In this document: positions 39,635 to 49,346 of the stretch, piece after piece
Position numbering within the stretch: position 1 is the stretch's first letter
Layout of the letters: each line of letters begins with the position of its first letter
Source of the DNA: Peribacillus deserti
GTDB taxonomy: Bacteria > Bacillota > Bacilli > Bacillales > DSM-1321
NCBI RefSeq assembly: GCF_002863585.1
Contig: NZ_PGUY01000038.1
Location: 1-64,000 of the forward strand
DNA length: 64,000 nucleotides
Direction: 5' to 3'
The notes under the pieces: model-generated
Told to the model about the DNA's origin: nothing
What the model saw: the letters and a program-made list of their open reading frames with translations, nothing else
Databases searched by the model: none
Position numbers and translations under genes: made by a program

Positions 39635-41035
39635 ATGTTTAACTTTAATCCATATATAAGTGAAGCTTTGCTTAAGAGAGCATTGTTTATTGTTATCATC
39701 CTTTCTTTCGTATCTCTTCATGCAGCCGCTGTCTTTGGCCAGATCCTTCCTATGGAATACAAGGTCTATTACAAAGGAAAACATATCGGAACTGTTTCCG
39801 ATTCCGGGGCAGTGCACAAGATTATAAACGAAAAATTGAAGCGGGCCCAAAAGGAATATCCTGATTATTCATTTACATTAAAGAAAGATGTTTCCGTCGT
39901 ACCCGAACAGGTTTTAATTCCGGAAACAGAAAATAAGAAGGTTATAAGTCATTTAAAGGAGCTACCTGTAGCAGCGAAATCCTATGCAATAGAAGTGGAT
40001 GGAAAAGAAGTTGCCTTCCTTCCTGAAAAAAAGGAAGCATCAAATACTGTGAAAGCTTTAACTGATCAATATCTTACTGAACCGGAAAAAGAAGCGGTGG
40101 AAAAGGGCAAAGCAGACGGTAATATAAAAATTAATGATATTCGGCTTTCAGAAGAAGTAAGCATTACGAAAAGTGCTGTTCAGCCTTCTCGGATTCTTAG
40201 TTCAAAAGAGGCGCTGAATGTCTTAAATAATGGCAGCGAGAAAGAAAAAATATATCAAGTAAAACATGATGAGAAGATAAATACATTCGCTTCAGAGTAT
40301 GGAATAGATACAACGAAACTTGTACAGTTGAATCCCGCCCTAAAAGAAAAAACAAAGCTGGAAAAGGGGGAAACTGTAAAAGTTAAAGAAGAGAAACCGT
40401 TTGTGGATGTTATGATTAATAAAGAAGTGATTGAAAACCAGACGATCCCAAGTGCTAAAAAAGTCATAACAAATACCAGCCTGCCAAAAGGACAGACCCG
40501 TATTAAGCAGGAAGGCAAAGACGGAAAAAAAGTAATTCATTCGGTTGTTTCTGTGGAAAATGGCGTAGAAGTTAAAAAGAATATTAAGTCACAGGAAGTC
40601 GTGGCTGAACCAGTCGCTACCATCGTTGAAAAAGGGACTAAAATGATTCCATCACAGGGAACAGGGACCTTTGAATGGCCGGCTGTTGGCGGCATTATCA
40701 CCAGCAAGCTGGGCTACCGCTGGGGTAAACTTCATAAAGGTATAGATATCGCAGGCCCATCCGACCCTACGATCAAAGCGAGTGACAATGGAGTCGTTAT
40801 ATTTGCTGGAATGAGCAATGGCTATGGAAATAAGGTAATCATTGATCATAAAAATGGCTATCAAACGCTGTACGGCCACTTGAATTCTATTTCAGTACAT
40901 GAAGGAGATATCGTTTCCGCCGGTTCTAAAATAGGTATTATGGGGTCTACAGGAGACTCAACCGGAGTTCATCTCCACTTTGAAGTATATAAAAACGGCA
41001 AGCTTCAAAACCCTCTAAACTATATACACCAATAG
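39635..41035 (+). CDS. Secreted/membrane-anchored M23 endopeptidase with LysM and G5 domains
   Basis: About 466 residues. An N-terminal hydrophobic segment (RALFIVIILSFVSLHAAAVFG) acts as signal or anchor. A LysM domain is near 205-250 (YQVKHDEKINTFASEYGID). A G5-like domain is near 250-325 and the C-terminal M23 peptidase at 345-466. Zinc ligands are in LHKGIDIAG (His, Asp) and HLHFEVYKNG, with YGHLNS. It would cut peptidoglycan cross-links. Located just upstream of walRK, whose regulon includes such enzymes. The ATG at 39635 has GGGGG 10 bases before it. Confidence 0.92.
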   Translation: MFNFNPYISEALLKRALFIVIILSFVSLHAAAVFGQILPMEYKVYYKGKHIGTVSDSGAVHKIINEKLKRAQKEYPDYSFTLKKDVSVVPEQVLIPETENKKVISHLKELPVAAKSYAIEVDGKEVAFLPEKKEASNTVKALTDQYLTEPEKEAVEKGKADGNIKINDIRLSEEVSITKSAVQPSRILSSKEALNVLNNGSEKEKIYQVKHDEKINTFASEYGIDTTKLVQLNPALKEKTKLEKGETVKVKEEKPFVDVMINKEVIENQTIPSAKKVITNTSLPKGQTRIKQEGKDGKKVIHSVVSVENGVEVKKNIKSQEVVAEPVATIVEKGTKMIPSQGTGTFEWPAVGGIITSKLGYRWGKLHKGIDIAGPSDPTIKASDNGVVIFAGMSNGYGNKVIIDHKNGYQTLYGHLNSISVHEGDIVSAGSKIGIMGSTGDSTGVHLHFEVYKNGKLQNPLNYIHQ

Positions 41036-41060
41036 TCTTCGGTAATCCGGAGGCTATTTT
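41034..41060 (+). terminator. terminator after the M23 gene
   Basis: ATAGTCTTCGG and CCGGAGGCTAT pair with G-T wobbles around TAAT and are followed by T residues. The remaining gap to walR (41061-41554, ~490 bases) contains a TATAAT near 41086 and no gene I can support. Confidence 0.75.
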
Positions 41061-41554
41061 TTATAGGCTGAGTCAGACAAAATATGTTATAATTAAGGAT
41101 AAGAAAGCCTTCATAGACAATGGAAAACAATAAATTCCATTCACCTCTTGCAACCATTATTTTGCCCCAGAAAGTTAAAATGCCCTGCAGAATATATTCA
41201 TCCCCCATAAAATAAGGGGGTGTTTCGAATATCTATAAATAACATGAATCTGATTAATGCTTAATGGTTTACTGCAAAAATTACCCCACACCCATATTAT
41301 AATTATCCCAGCATAACCTTTTAACGGCAAAAATACATCATTTCTGCCTGCTTCAATCATTTCCACGTTATTGCCATTTTTATAGTAAACCCTTTCCAAT
41401 CTAGTTTTAAAAGATGCTTTAGTCTTTATATCATGATAAATTATAATAGAGAACATATGTCTTACCATATGTTAGATCCATTTATAAACTGATAAATTCT
41501 ACAATAACAATTAACGTTCAATCTTTTACGAGATTAGGATAAAGGAGCATTATC

Positions 41555-42265
41555 ATGGATAAAAGAATCCTAGTAGTTGATGATGAAAAACCAATTGCAG
41601 ACATCCTGCAGTTTAACTTGAAAAAAGAGGGCTTCGATGTTCATTGTGCATACGATGGAAATGAAGCAGTAAAAATGGTGGAAGAAATTACACCGGACCT
41701 TATTTTGCTGGATATCATGCTGCCAGGCCGGGATGGCATGGAAGTTTGCCGTGAAGTGAGAAAGAAGTATGACATTCCGATTATTATGCTCACAGCTAAA
41801 GATTCAGAAATTGATAAGGTATTAGGCCTTGAGCTGGGTGCGGATGATTATGTGACTAAGCCCTTTAGTACAAGGGAAATTATTGCCCGGGTAAAGGCAA
41901 ACCTGCGCAGACAGCAGACTGTCGCCAGCCAGGGATCTGAAGATGATGATTCTAAGGAAATTACAGTCGGTTCCCTTGTGATCCATCCAGATGCGTATAT
42001 TGCATCTAAACGAGGCGATACAATCGAACTTACACACAGAGAATTCGAGCTTCTCCACTATCTCGCTAAACATATCGGACAGGTCATGACAAGGGAGCAT
42101 TTGCTGCAGACCGTCTGGGGCTATGATTACTATGGAGATGTTAGAACGGTAGATGTTACGGTAAGACGTCTAAGAGAAAAAATAGAAGACAATCCAAGCC
42201 ACCCAGCCTGGATTGTAACTAGACGCGGTGTGGGCTACTACCTGCGCAACCCTGAACAGGAGTAA
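41555..42265 (+). CDS. walR: Essential response regulator WalR (YycF)
   Basis: A 236-residue OmpR-family regulator of cell-wall metabolism. The receiver domain (1-~118) has DD at 9-10, the phospho-acceptor Asp53 (LLDIMLPG) and Lys102. Thr101, the PrkC phosphorylation site in B. subtilis, is conserved. The C-terminal winged helix contains [17 protein letters not shown]. First gene of walRKHIJ-htrA; walK follows by 5 bases. Confidence 0.98.
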   Translation: MDKRILVVDDEKPIADILQFNLKKEGFDVHCAYDGNEAVKMVEEITPDLILLDIMLPGRDGMEVCREVRKKYDIPIIMLTAKDSEIDKVLGLELGADDYVTKPFSTREIIARVKANLRRQQTVASQGSEDDDSKEITVGSLVIHPDAYIASKRGDTIELTHREFELLHYLAKHIGQVMTREHLLQTVWGYDYYGDVRTVDVTVRRLREKIEDNPSHPAWIVTRRGVGYYLRNPEQE

Positions 42266-42270
42266 TTTGG

Positions 42271-44085
42271 ATGAAGAAGGTAGGCTTTTTCCGATCTATT
42301 CATCTTAAGTTTGTTTTAATCTATGTATTGCTGATCCTTGTAGCAATGCAAATTATTGGTGTTTATTTTGTAGATGGATTGGAAGACAAACTAAAAGCAA
42401 ATTTTGAAAACTCACTGAGCCAGCAGGTGAATATACTATCTTTCAGTATTGAAGAAGAGATGGTTAAAGAACGAGATAAAAATTCTTCGACCTTAGAAGA
42501 AGATGTTAATGATATTTTAAAGGATAAAAGAGCAGGGGATATCCAGGAAATCCGCGTTATTGACAGCGGCGGCAAGATTATCGGAACATCCAACTCGGAT
42601 GATGCCGGCATTATCGGTAAGAGAACAACGGATAATATCATAAAAATGTCTCTGCAGGGTACGGAACAAAAAAATATCAAGGTGAAGAACGGCAAGAGAA
42701 TCTGGATATTATCATCTCCGATAAAATCGAAAAATGAAACAATCGGGGCTATCTATTTACAAGCGAATATTGAAACGGTCTTTTCACAGATTAAAGAGAT
42801 CAATAAGATCTTTGCCACAGGGACGGCCATTGCATTAGGAATCACAGCAATATTAGGTATTTTGCTTGCTCAAACCATCACGCGGCCTATGTCAGATATG
42901 AGGAGACAGGCGCTTGCAATGGCGAAAGGGAACTTTTCTCGCAAGGTTAAAGTGTACGGCTATGACGAAATTGGACAGCTGGCTATCACCTTTAACAACC
43001 TTACAAAAAAGCTGCAGGATGCCCAGTCTTCAACTGAAGGCGAGCGGAGAAAATTATCTTCCGTCCTTTCTTATATGACGGATGGGGTCATTGCGACCGA
43101 TAGGAAAGGCCGGGTTATTTTAATCAACGAACAGGCTGCTAAAATGCTGGATGTTTCACGTGAAACAGTCATTACGCAGGAAATCGTCCCACTGCTTGGC
43201 TTAGAAGATAAATATACCTTTGAGGAATTAATGGAGGAAACGGAATCCGTTATTCTTGATAACAGCACTTCGGCTAAAGACCTGATTCTAAGGGCAAACT
43301 TCTCTGTCATTCAGCGTGAAACTGGCTTTGTGAACGGACTCATCGCCGTACTGCATGATATTACCGAGCAGGAAAAAGTAGAAGAGGAACGAAGAGAGTT
43401 TGTGGCTAACGTATCCCATGAGCTTCGGACGCCGCTTACTACCATGAGGAGCTATTTAGAAGCATTATCAGAAGGTGCATGGAGAGACGAAAACATTGCC
43501 CCTAATTTCTTAAAGGTTACCCAAAAAGAGACAGAGCGTATGATCCGTCTGGTCAATGACCTCCTGCAGCTATCTAAATTAGACAGCAAGGACTATAAAA
43601 TCACAAAGGATTGGGTTGATTTTACAGAGTTCTTCCACCATATTATCGACCGTTTTGAAATGTCCAAAGATCAGAATGTCTTCTTCGTCCGTGAATTACC
43701 GAAGAAGTCGATCTTTGTTGAAATCGATGAAGATAAAATTACACAGATCATTGATAATATCATTTCGAATGCTCTTAAATATTCACCTGAAGGCGGGAAG
43801 ATCAGATTCCGTGTCCGGGAATTAGATAACGAAATTGAAGTAAGCATTAAAGACCAGGGTATGGGAATACCAAAGGATAATGTAGTTAAAGTGTTTGAAC
43901 GGTTTTACAGAGTGGACCGGGCACGTTCCAGGAAGCTTGGAGGTACAGGCTTAGGTCTTGCGATAGCGAAAGAAATGGTCACCGCCCATAACGGGAGAAT
44001 TTGGGCAGAAAGTGAAGAAGGAAAAGGAACCGCGATATTCTTTACCCTTCCTTTCGACCCTGAACAAGAGGATGAATGGTCATGA
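42271..44085 (+). CDS. walK: Sensor histidine kinase WalK (YycG)
   Basis: A 604-residue kinase. TM1 is at about 10-30, followed by an extracellular PAS-like loop, and TM2 is near 183-205. HAMP spans ~205-257, with a cytoplasmic PAS at ~265-365. HisKA carries the phospho-acceptor His383 in VSHELRTPLTTMRSYLEAL. The ATPase domain has NALKYSPEGG, DQGMGIP and GGTGLGLAIAKEM. Its coding sequence contains a perfect parS site. Its stop codon lies just past the walH start, so the two overlap. Confidence 0.98.
   Translation: MKKVGFFRSIHLKFVLIYVLLILVAMQIIGVYFVDGLEDKLKANFENSLSQQVNILSFSIEEEMVKERDKNSSTLEEDVNDILKDKRAGDIQEIRVIDSGGKIIGTSNSDDAGIIGKRTTDNIIKMSLQGTEQKNIKVKNGKRIWILSSPIKSKNETIGAIYLQANIETVFSQIKEINKIFATGTAIALGITAILGILLAQTITRPMSDMRRQALAMAKGNFSRKVKVYGYDEIGQLAITFNNLTKKLQDAQSSTEGERRKLSSVLSYMTDGVIATDRKGRVILINEQAAKMLDVSRETVITQEIVPLLGLEDKYTFEELMEETESVILDNSTSAKDLILRANFSVIQRETGFVNGLIAVLHDITEQEKVEEERREFVANVSHELRTPLTTMRSYLEALSEGAWRDENIAPNFLKVTQKETERMIRLVNDLLQLSKLDSKDYKITKDWVDFTEFFHHIIDRFEMSKDQNVFFVRELPKKSIFVEIDEDKITQIIDNIISNALKYSPEGGKIRFRVRELDNEIEVSIKDQGMGIPKDNVVKVFERFYRVDRARSRKLGGTGLGLAIAKEMVTAHNGRIWAESEEGKGTAIFFTLPFDPEQEDEWS
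43152..43167. other. parS site inside walK
   Basis: TGTTTCACGTGAAACA, a perfect 16-bp palindrome identical to the parS consensus, about 21 kb from the spo0J parS. It codes for DVSRETV in WalK. Spo0J loading here is inferred. Confidence 0.95.
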
Positions 44086-45407
44086 GGTTTGAAACCTATA
44101 AGAGTATGATCTTGTGCCTTCTTGTGTTAATAAGTGTCGGATTGACCTATAGTATCTGGGCCTATCAGCCAAACTTAAAACCAGTTGACCAGAGTGAGTT
44201 TATACAGGTATCTATTAAAAATAAACAGCCCTTGGGCAGTATTGTTAAACCCATGGAAATCATCTTTCATAAGAATAAGCAGCATTTTGTAACTTCAAAT
44301 GAAGCAGAGCTTGAAAAGGTGATGAAGGAAATTACAAACTGGTCCTTTACGCAGTTCAGCGACGTTTCTGATCGTGTTTCAGAACAAGAATACCTGAATT
44401 TTGTCCATGGTGAAGGAAAAACAGAAATTATTTTTCCTGAAAGAGTTCCTCTTCACCTCTATAATTCAGTATTGGCCATTGAAGAACAAAACCTGCCGAG
44501 GGGCAGTTTTGACAGGATTGTGTTTAACTCTAAAAATGTACATGACAAAACCATGCCTGTATATTTTATTTCATATGCGGATCGCAAAATCTATCAATCC
44601 CGTGTGAACTCTTCTTCACTGGATAATTTCAGCCGGAATTTTTACCGCTTTGCCTCAGCTCTATATGAGGACAAAACGTATAAAAAACATGTAATATCAA
44701 AAAATCGCGCTGTTTTTCTTCCGGATGAAAAGATCGAGGTTCCTAGATATAATTATAAGACTTCTGTACTGGATATCGATAAATTTAAGGATGCCCTTTT
44801 TAGTGATCCAAATTATGTCGAACATGATCCGGTAACAACAGGAGAAGTTTATATGGACGGATACAGTGTATTGAGTATTTACTGGGACACAATGACTCTT
44901 AATTATGTAAATCACACAAATGAAACAAATTTTGCAGGCAGTACTGCAGAACTTTTACGAAAAAGCATTGATTTTGTGAATCAGCATGCAGGATGGGAAG
45001 ATAAATACCGGTTTGCTGGATTTAATTCATTAGACGAGAAAATTACATTTCGTTTATTTGTGGACGGACTGCCAGTCTTTAATGAATCTGGGATGTCTGA
45101 AATTGTTCAATACTGGGGAAAAGATGATGTCTATCAATATAGCAGACCATTTTATACCTTAGATTTTCTTATGCCGAGCGAACTCACCAAGGCTAAGATG
45201 GCAAGTGGAGAAGAAGTTCTTCAGGAGCTGAATGCAATCAAGAACATTAAGATGGATTTAGTGCAGGATATCAGGATAGGGTATGAGTTAAAGCGTGATA
45301 CTGAGGTTCTCGTCAGCTTAGAGCCAGCCTGGTATTACCGTTATGCCGGAGTTTGGAAGCGAGTACCTTCCGGCAAGCCGGGAGGCGATATCATTGGATT
45401 GGAATAA
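44082..45407 (+). CDS. walH: WalK regulator WalH (YycH)
   Basis: A 441-residue protein with one N-terminal transmembrane helix (SMILCLLVLISVGLTYSIW) and a large extracytoplasmic domain. With WalI it contacts WalK transmembrane helices and dampens its activity in B. subtilis. The ATG at 44082 (MRFETYKS) is preferred, with AGAGG 10 bases upstream; an ATG two codons earlier is possible. It overlaps walK by 4 bases and walI by 14. Confidence 0.93.
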   Translation: MRFETYKSMILCLLVLISVGLTYSIWAYQPNLKPVDQSEFIQVSIKNKQPLGSIVKPMEIIFHKNKQHFVTSNEAELEKVMKEITNWSFTQFSDVSDRVSEQEYLNFVHGEGKTEIIFPERVPLHLYNSVLAIEEQNLPRGSFDRIVFNSKNVHDKTMPVYFISYADRKIYQSRVNSSSLDNFSRNFYRFASALYEDKTYKKHVISKNRAVFLPDEKIEVPRYNYKTSVLDIDKFKDALFSDPNYVEHDPVTTGEVYMDGYSVLSIYWDTMTLNYVNHTNETNFAGSTAELLRKSIDFVNQHAGWEDKYRFAGFNSLDEKITFRLFVDGLPVFNESGMSEIVQYWGKDDVYQYSRPFYTLDFLMPSELTKAKMASGEEVLQELNAIKNIKMDLVQDIRIGYELKRDTEVLVSLEPAWYYRYAGVWKRVPSGKPGGDIIGLE

Positions 45408-46185
45408 AACAAAGACCATCTTTATCCTCGTTTTTTTGGTATTGGATTTATTTCTGGTCTATCAGTTTATACAAAAGAAAAATTCTTCGAAGCTCGAATT
45501 TCAAACTGAAGCAAGCTTCGAAGATCGTTTAAAAGAGAATAATATTAAGTATGACAATGTGCCGCGGGAACAAGAATTAAGTGAGAAATATATTCTTGCA
45601 AAAAGCAAGATCTTTAAAGATGATGATATAAAAACGATCAAAGATCAGAAAGTAATCAATAACCGTTCGTCCATATATTCTACCCTTAAAGTGCCATACC
45701 AGCTGAATGATCCCGAAGATAAAGAGGAAGTTGAAAAATTTGTCCGGGAATATATTTTGTATGCGACTGAATACAGATACTGGCAATATAACAAAGAAGG
45801 TAGTACTATTAATTTGTCCCAGACTTACAAGGGCAAAACGCTATTCATGAACCAAAATGGAGAAATTAAGCTGTTTTTGAATAAACAAAAGCAGGTTTAT
45901 GCGTATAATCAAACCTTCCTTAATAATATTGAGGAATTTAAGGAAAAGGAAGAAGTCATCCCTGCGATTAGAGCGGTTGAGACACTTTTTGATAAAGGAA
46001 AGCTTGAAGAAAAGACGGAGATTAAAAAAGCTTATCTGGGCTACTACACGGTAGTGCCTGCAAAAACGACCCAGGTGCTTACACCTACCTGGCATATTGT
46101 TCTGGATAATAAAAAAGACTTCTTCGTCAACGCCTTAGAAGGACAGATCTTTCAAGTGACACCAGATAAAAAGAAAATGGAGTGA
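45394..46185 (+). CDS. walI: WalK regulator WalI (YycI)
   Basis: A 263-residue protein with one N-terminal transmembrane helix (IFILVFLVLDLFLVYQF) and an extracytoplasmic YycI domain. The TTG at 45394 gives the orthologous start (L/M)DWNKTKTIFI. GGGAGG lies 8 bases upstream, inside the 3' end of walH. An upstream in-frame ATG at 45343 lies deep inside walH and is unlikely. Confidence 0.93.
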   Translation: MDWNKTKTIFILVFLVLDLFLVYQFIQKKNSSKLEFQTEASFEDRLKENNIKYDNVPREQELSEKYILAKSKIFKDDDIKTIKDQKVINNRSSIYSTLKVPYQLNDPEDKEEVEKFVREYILYATEYRYWQYNKEGSTINLSQTYKGKTLFMNQNGEIKLFLNKQKQVYAYNQTFLNNIEEFKEKEEVIPAIRAVETLFDKGKLEEKTEIKKAYLGYYTVVPAKTTQVLTPTWHIVLDNKKDFFVNALEGQIFQVTPDKKKME

Positions 46186-46191
46186 ATAGAT

Positions 46192-46986
46192 ATGGCAATG
46201 CATTTTAGTGTTCTCGCCAGCGGGAGTACGGGAAATGCGATTTATGTAGAAGCGGATGGACAGTCTTTTTTGGTTGATGCTGGTTTAAGCGGCAAACAGA
46301 TGGATCTTTTATTTAAGCAGATCGGCCGTGATGCTTCAAAGCTTACAGGGCTGCTTGTAACTCATGAGCATAGTGATCATATTAAGGGGCTTGGAATCCT
46401 GGCAAGAAAGTACAAGCTTCCCGTTTATGCAAATGCAAAAACATGGCAGGCCATGGAACGGAATATTGGCGAGATCCCGCTTGATCAGAAATTTACGTTT
46501 GACATGGAAACAGTAAAAACATTTGGCAGCCTGGATATTGAATCTTTTGGGGTATCCCATGATGCTGCCGAACCAATGTTTTATGTGTTCCACCATGAAG
46601 GAAAGAAACTAGTCCTGATAACAGATACCGGTTACGTAAGCGACCGTATGAAGGGGACTATTTCAAATGCGGATATGTATGTATTTGAAAGCAACCACGA
46701 CGTCCAGATGCTGCGGATGGGCCGATATCCTTGGAATACCAAGCGAAGAATATTAAGCGACGTTGGCCACGTCTCCAATGAAGATGCTGCGATTGCAATG
46801 AGTGAAGTAGCTGGAGATCATACGAAGCGTTTTTACTTAGCTCACTTGAGCCTTGATAACAACATGAAGGACCTGGCAAGAATGTCGGTTGCACAGACCC
46901 TTGAAACAAGAGGAATCCGGGTTGGAGAACAATTCGAAATATATGACACAGACTGTAAAATTCCGACAGATCTTGTTTGTGTCTGA
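46192..46986 (+). CDS. walJ: MBL-fold metallo-hydrolase WalJ (YycJ)
   Basis: A 264-residue metallo-beta-lactamase-fold protein. The metal motif is [10 protein letters not shown] (HxHxDH), with further ligands in SHDAAEP, DTGYVS and HLSLDN. Orthologues have nuclease activity and are linked to coordinating replication or mismatch repair with wall synthesis. GGAGTGA precedes the ATG, and the gene begins 6 bases after walI. A terminator follows. Confidence 0.95.
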   Translation: MAMHFSVLASGSTGNAIYVEADGQSFLVDAGLSGKQMDLLFKQIGRDASKLTGLLVTHEHSDHIKGLGILARKYKLPVYANAKTWQAMERNIGEIPLDQKFTFDMETVKTFGSLDIESFGVSHDAAEPMFYVFHHEGKKLVLITDTGYVSDRMKGTISNADMYVFESNHDVQMLRMGRYPWNTKRRILSDVGHVSNEDAAIAMSEVAGDHTKRFYLAHLSLDNNMKDLARMSVAQTLETRGIRVGEQFEIYDTDCKIPTDLVCV

Positions 46987-46999
46987 TTATAGCAGGGAA

Positions 47000-47029
47000 A
47001 GAATGAAGGAGCAGCTTCATTCTTTTTTT
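47000..47029 (+). terminator. walRKHIJ terminator
   Basis: AGAATGAAG (47000-47008) and CTTCATTCT (47015-47023) with a 6-base loop and a seven-T tail. Confidence 0.92.
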
Positions 47030-47155
47030 GTATTCAAAAGTTTGTACAGGCAGCAGCCTTAAAGTTAGAATTTTGAAATAAAATGAGTATAATTAGGATT
47101 ACAGCGTACCCAGACCTTGGGTAAAAAAGCATATTTAAAGAAGAGAGGTTGGACG

Positions 47156-48343
47156 ATGGGGTACTATGACCAGGATTATCAAAGAAGTTCATCTAGAAGA
47201 GGCAGCCGAAAGGGTTATTTCTTTTCGGGATTAATTGGCGCCATCATTGGGGCACTGATCATTTCCTTTGCTCTTCCCTACTTGAGATCAGAGGAAAGCG
47301 ATGTTGCTGGTACGAACAATGATGACCAGCCTAAATTAAAACAAAATGTTTCATTAAACGTTAATACCGCAGTGACGGAAGCGGTTGAAAAAGCCGGAGA
47401 TGCTGTGGTGGGCATTACTAATATTCAGGAATCCGGATTCTGGGATAATAGCAGCGGAGAAGCGGGAACCGGCTCTGGGGTAGTGTACAAAAAGGCAGGG
47501 GACAAAGCTTACATCGTAACAAATCACCACGTCGTAGAAAATGCAAACAAATTAGAAGTATCTCTAGCTGATGGCACTAAAATACCTGCGAAATTGCAGG
47601 GAAGCGACATTTGGACCGATCTTGCTGTGGTATCAGTAGATGCCAAACAAGTCAAAACGGTAGCTGATTTTGGTGATTCGGAAGCCTTAAAGGCAGGAGA
47701 ACCAGTTTTGGCCATCGGTAACCCGCTAGGCCTGCAGTTCTCAGGCTCAGTTACGCAGGGTGTCATTTCCGGCCTTGAGCGTACGATTGAAATCGACGTG
47801 GACCAGGATGGAACAGTCGATTGGAATTCAGAGGTCCTTCAGACGGATGCAGCGATTAACCCGGGGAACAGCGGCGGTGCATTAGTGAATCTTGCCGGCC
47901 AGGTAATCGGTATCAATTCCATGAAAATTGCCCAGAATGCAGTAGAGGGAATCGGATTATCCATTCCGATCAATACCGCAATTCCAGTTATCGAAGACCT
48001 TGAACGTTACGGAGAAGTACGCAGGCCATATATGGGTGTAGAGCTTCGTTCAGTTGAAGAAATCTCCCAATATCATCAGCAGAATACATTAAAGCTTCCT
48101 AATGATGTCACATCTGGTGTAGCCATTGTCCAGGTGGAACAGGGGACGCCAGCCGATAAAGCAGGCATCAAGGAGTTTGATGTGATTGTCGAGATGGATG
48201 GCGAGAAAATCAAGGATGTAGCAGCATTGCGTAAGCATCTATTTAATAAAAAGAAAATCGGTGAGTCCATGAAGATTACACTATATCGCCAGGGCAAAAA
48301 GCAGGAAGTCACCATGACTCTGAGCAGCAATGACACGTTCTAA
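47156..48343 (+). CDS. htrC: HtrA-type membrane serine protease (YyxA/HtrC)
   Basis: A 395-residue protein with a short cytoplasmic N-terminus and a transmembrane helix at about 23-42 (FFSGLIGAIIGALIISFALP). The trypsin-like domain has catalytic His in TNHHVVENA, Asp in WTDLAVV and Ser in NPGNSGGAL. One PDZ domain is C-terminal (VEQGTPADKAGIKEFD). It is an extracytoplasmic quality-control protease. The ATG at 47156 with GAGAGG upstream is preferred; an in-frame codon at 47117 would add 13 residues without a ribosome site. Confidence 0.95.
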   Translation: MGYYDQDYQRSSSRRGSRKGYFFSGLIGAIIGALIISFALPYLRSEESDVAGTNNDDQPKLKQNVSLNVNTAVTEAVEKAGDAVVGITNIQESGFWDNSSGEAGTGSGVVYKKAGDKAYIVTNHHVVENANKLEVSLADGTKIPAKLQGSDIWTDLAVVSVDAKQVKTVADFGDSEALKAGEPVLAIGNPLGLQFSGSVTQGVISGLERTIEIDVDQDGTVDWNSEVLQTDAAINPGNSGGALVNLAGQVIGINSMKIAQNAVEGIGLSIPINTAIPVIEDLERYGEVRRPYMGVELRSVEEISQYHQQNTLKLPNDVTSGVAIVQVEQGTPADKAGIKEFDVIVEMDGEKIKDVAALRKHLFNKKKIGESMKITLYRQGKKQEVTMTLSSNDTF

Positions 48344-48351
48344 TAAATCAG

Positions 48352-48380
48352 GCAGGAAGGCATACGCTTTCCTGCTTTTT
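48352..48380 (+). terminator. htrC terminator
   Basis: GCAGGAA...TTCCTGC stem, with inner GC pairs closing a small loop, followed by five T residues. Confidence 0.85.
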
Positions 48381-48402
48381 CTTTTCATGGTACTATTCAC
48401 TT

Positions 48403-48728
48403 TGTGGATAAATGGGTATAACAGCCAAACTGCATATTATTTGTGGATAAATGCAAATACAAAGAATTTAGGGGAAGTATAAAAGAAAACCCATGGAAAA
48501 GGAGAGTTAATATGATTTATTGCTGTAAAGAACATGTAGATATCGCCCTGGATACTGTAGTGGATGAGCATGAGGTAGCACCTTTTTTAAAGGAAGTATC
48601 CTCTACCGAAGAGATATCAACAACCTGTGAATACTGCGAAAATCCCGCTGTATATATAGTGGCGAACTAATATTCTCATACAACATGTGGATAGAAAATG
48701 TGGATATGTGGATAACCTCTGTGGATAT
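48403..48728 (+). other. DnaA-box cluster flanking yyzF
   Basis: Six boxes in one orientation: TGTGGATAA at 48403-48411, 48442-48450 and 48707-48715; one-mismatch boxes TGTGGATAG at 48686-48694 and TGTGGATAT at 48699-48707 and 48720-48728. Two lie before yyzF and four between yyzF and rlmH. The yyzF-yydA gap of B. subtilis is, to my knowledge, one of its origin-proximal DnaA-box clusters, so the arrangement appears conserved. Confidence 0.85.
48512..48670 (+). CDS. CxxH/CxxC protein (YyzF-like)
   Basis: A 52-residue protein, MIYCCKEHVDIALD..., with CKEH near the N-terminus and CEYC near the C-terminus, a likely zinc-binding pair. It is the small conserved gene between htrC and rlmH in Bacillus (yyzF) and has no known function. 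AAGGAGAG precedes the ATG; longer in-frame starts upstream are unlikely. Confidence 0.88.
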   Translation: MIYCCKEHVDIALDTVVDEHEVAPFLKEVSSTEEISTTCEYCENPAVYIVAN

Positions 48729-48764
48729 CTTGTTTGTAATCTGTTTGTAAAGTGGGTGTAAAGT

Positions 48765-49244
48765 GTGAATATCTCTATAGTGACGGTTGGAAAACTTAAA
48801 GAGAAGTATTTGAAACAGGGAATCGAGGAATACGTAAAGAGAATGTCACCCTACGCAAAAATTGACTTAATAGAAGTTCCCGATGAAAAAGCTCCCGAAA
48901 CCTTAAGTGAAATCGAAATGGAGCAGATCAAGGACAAAGAAGGCGAGCGCATCCTCAGCAAAATCAACCCGGATGCGCATGTCATCGCCCTTGCCATCCA
49001 GGGGAAGCAGAAATCGTCGGAAGAACTAGCTGAAAGTTTAGACAAGCTGGCCACCTATGGCAAAAGCAAAGTGGCCTTTGTTATTGGCGGATCGCTGGGA
49101 CTCAGTAAAGCTGTCATGCAGCGTGCGGACGAAGCATTATCGTTCTCGAAGATGACATTTCCGCATCAGCTAATGAAGTTGATACTAGTGGAACAAATTT
49201 ATCGGGCTTTTCGGATTAATCGGGGGGAACCGTACCACAAATAG
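48765..49244 (+). CDS. rlmH: 23S rRNA (pseudouridine1915-N3)-methyltransferase RlmH
   Basis: A 159-residue SPOUT methyltransferase (orfX/ybeA/yydA). [18 protein letters not shown] at the start, [10 protein letters not shown] for SAM binding and the conserved tail [10 protein letters not shown] are present. It methylates pseudouridine 1915 in 23S rRNA helix 69. The start is GTG. Its last ~20 bases are the chromosomal attachment site of SCC elements in staphylococci; here they are repeated at 53261-53281, implying integration at this site. Confidence 0.97.
   Translation: MNISIVTVGKLKEKYLKQGIEEYVKRMSPYAKIDLIEVPDEKAPETLSEIEMEQIKDKEGERILSKINPDAHVIALAIQGKQKSSEELAESLDKLATYGKSKVAFVIGGSLGLSKAVMQRADEALSFSKMTFPHQLMKLILVEQIYRAFRINRGEPYHK
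49224..49244 (+). repeat. rlmH 3'-end att-like site (left boundary)
   Basis: GGGGAACCGTACCACAAATAG, coding GEPYHK and stop. It matches 53261-53281 (GGAGAACCGTACCATAAGTAA) at 17 of 21 positions, including 11 in a row. This is the position and coding context of the SCC attachment core. Confidence 0.75.
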
Positions 49245-49307
49245 TGGGAAAGCAGAGGGTAGAAGTAACTCTGGAAAGATTTATTAAAAAGGCTAATTTA
49301 AATTGAA

Positions 49308-49340
49308 GGAGACCGTTGGTTATTTAGACGGTCTCCTTTT
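49308..49340 (+). terminator. hairpin terminator after rlmH
   Basis: GGAGACCGT (49308-49316) and ACGGTCTCC (49328-49336) with an 11-base loop, then T residues. It lies between convergent rlmH and the VOC gene and may work both ways. Confidence 0.85.
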
Positions 49341-49346
49341 GATTTC

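Noticed and set aside
41175-41468. 97-codon open frame on the minus strand between the M23 gene and walR
   Set aside because: No ribosome site, no recognisable domain, unusual aromatic/isoleucine-rich composition; likely chance in AT-rich DNA.
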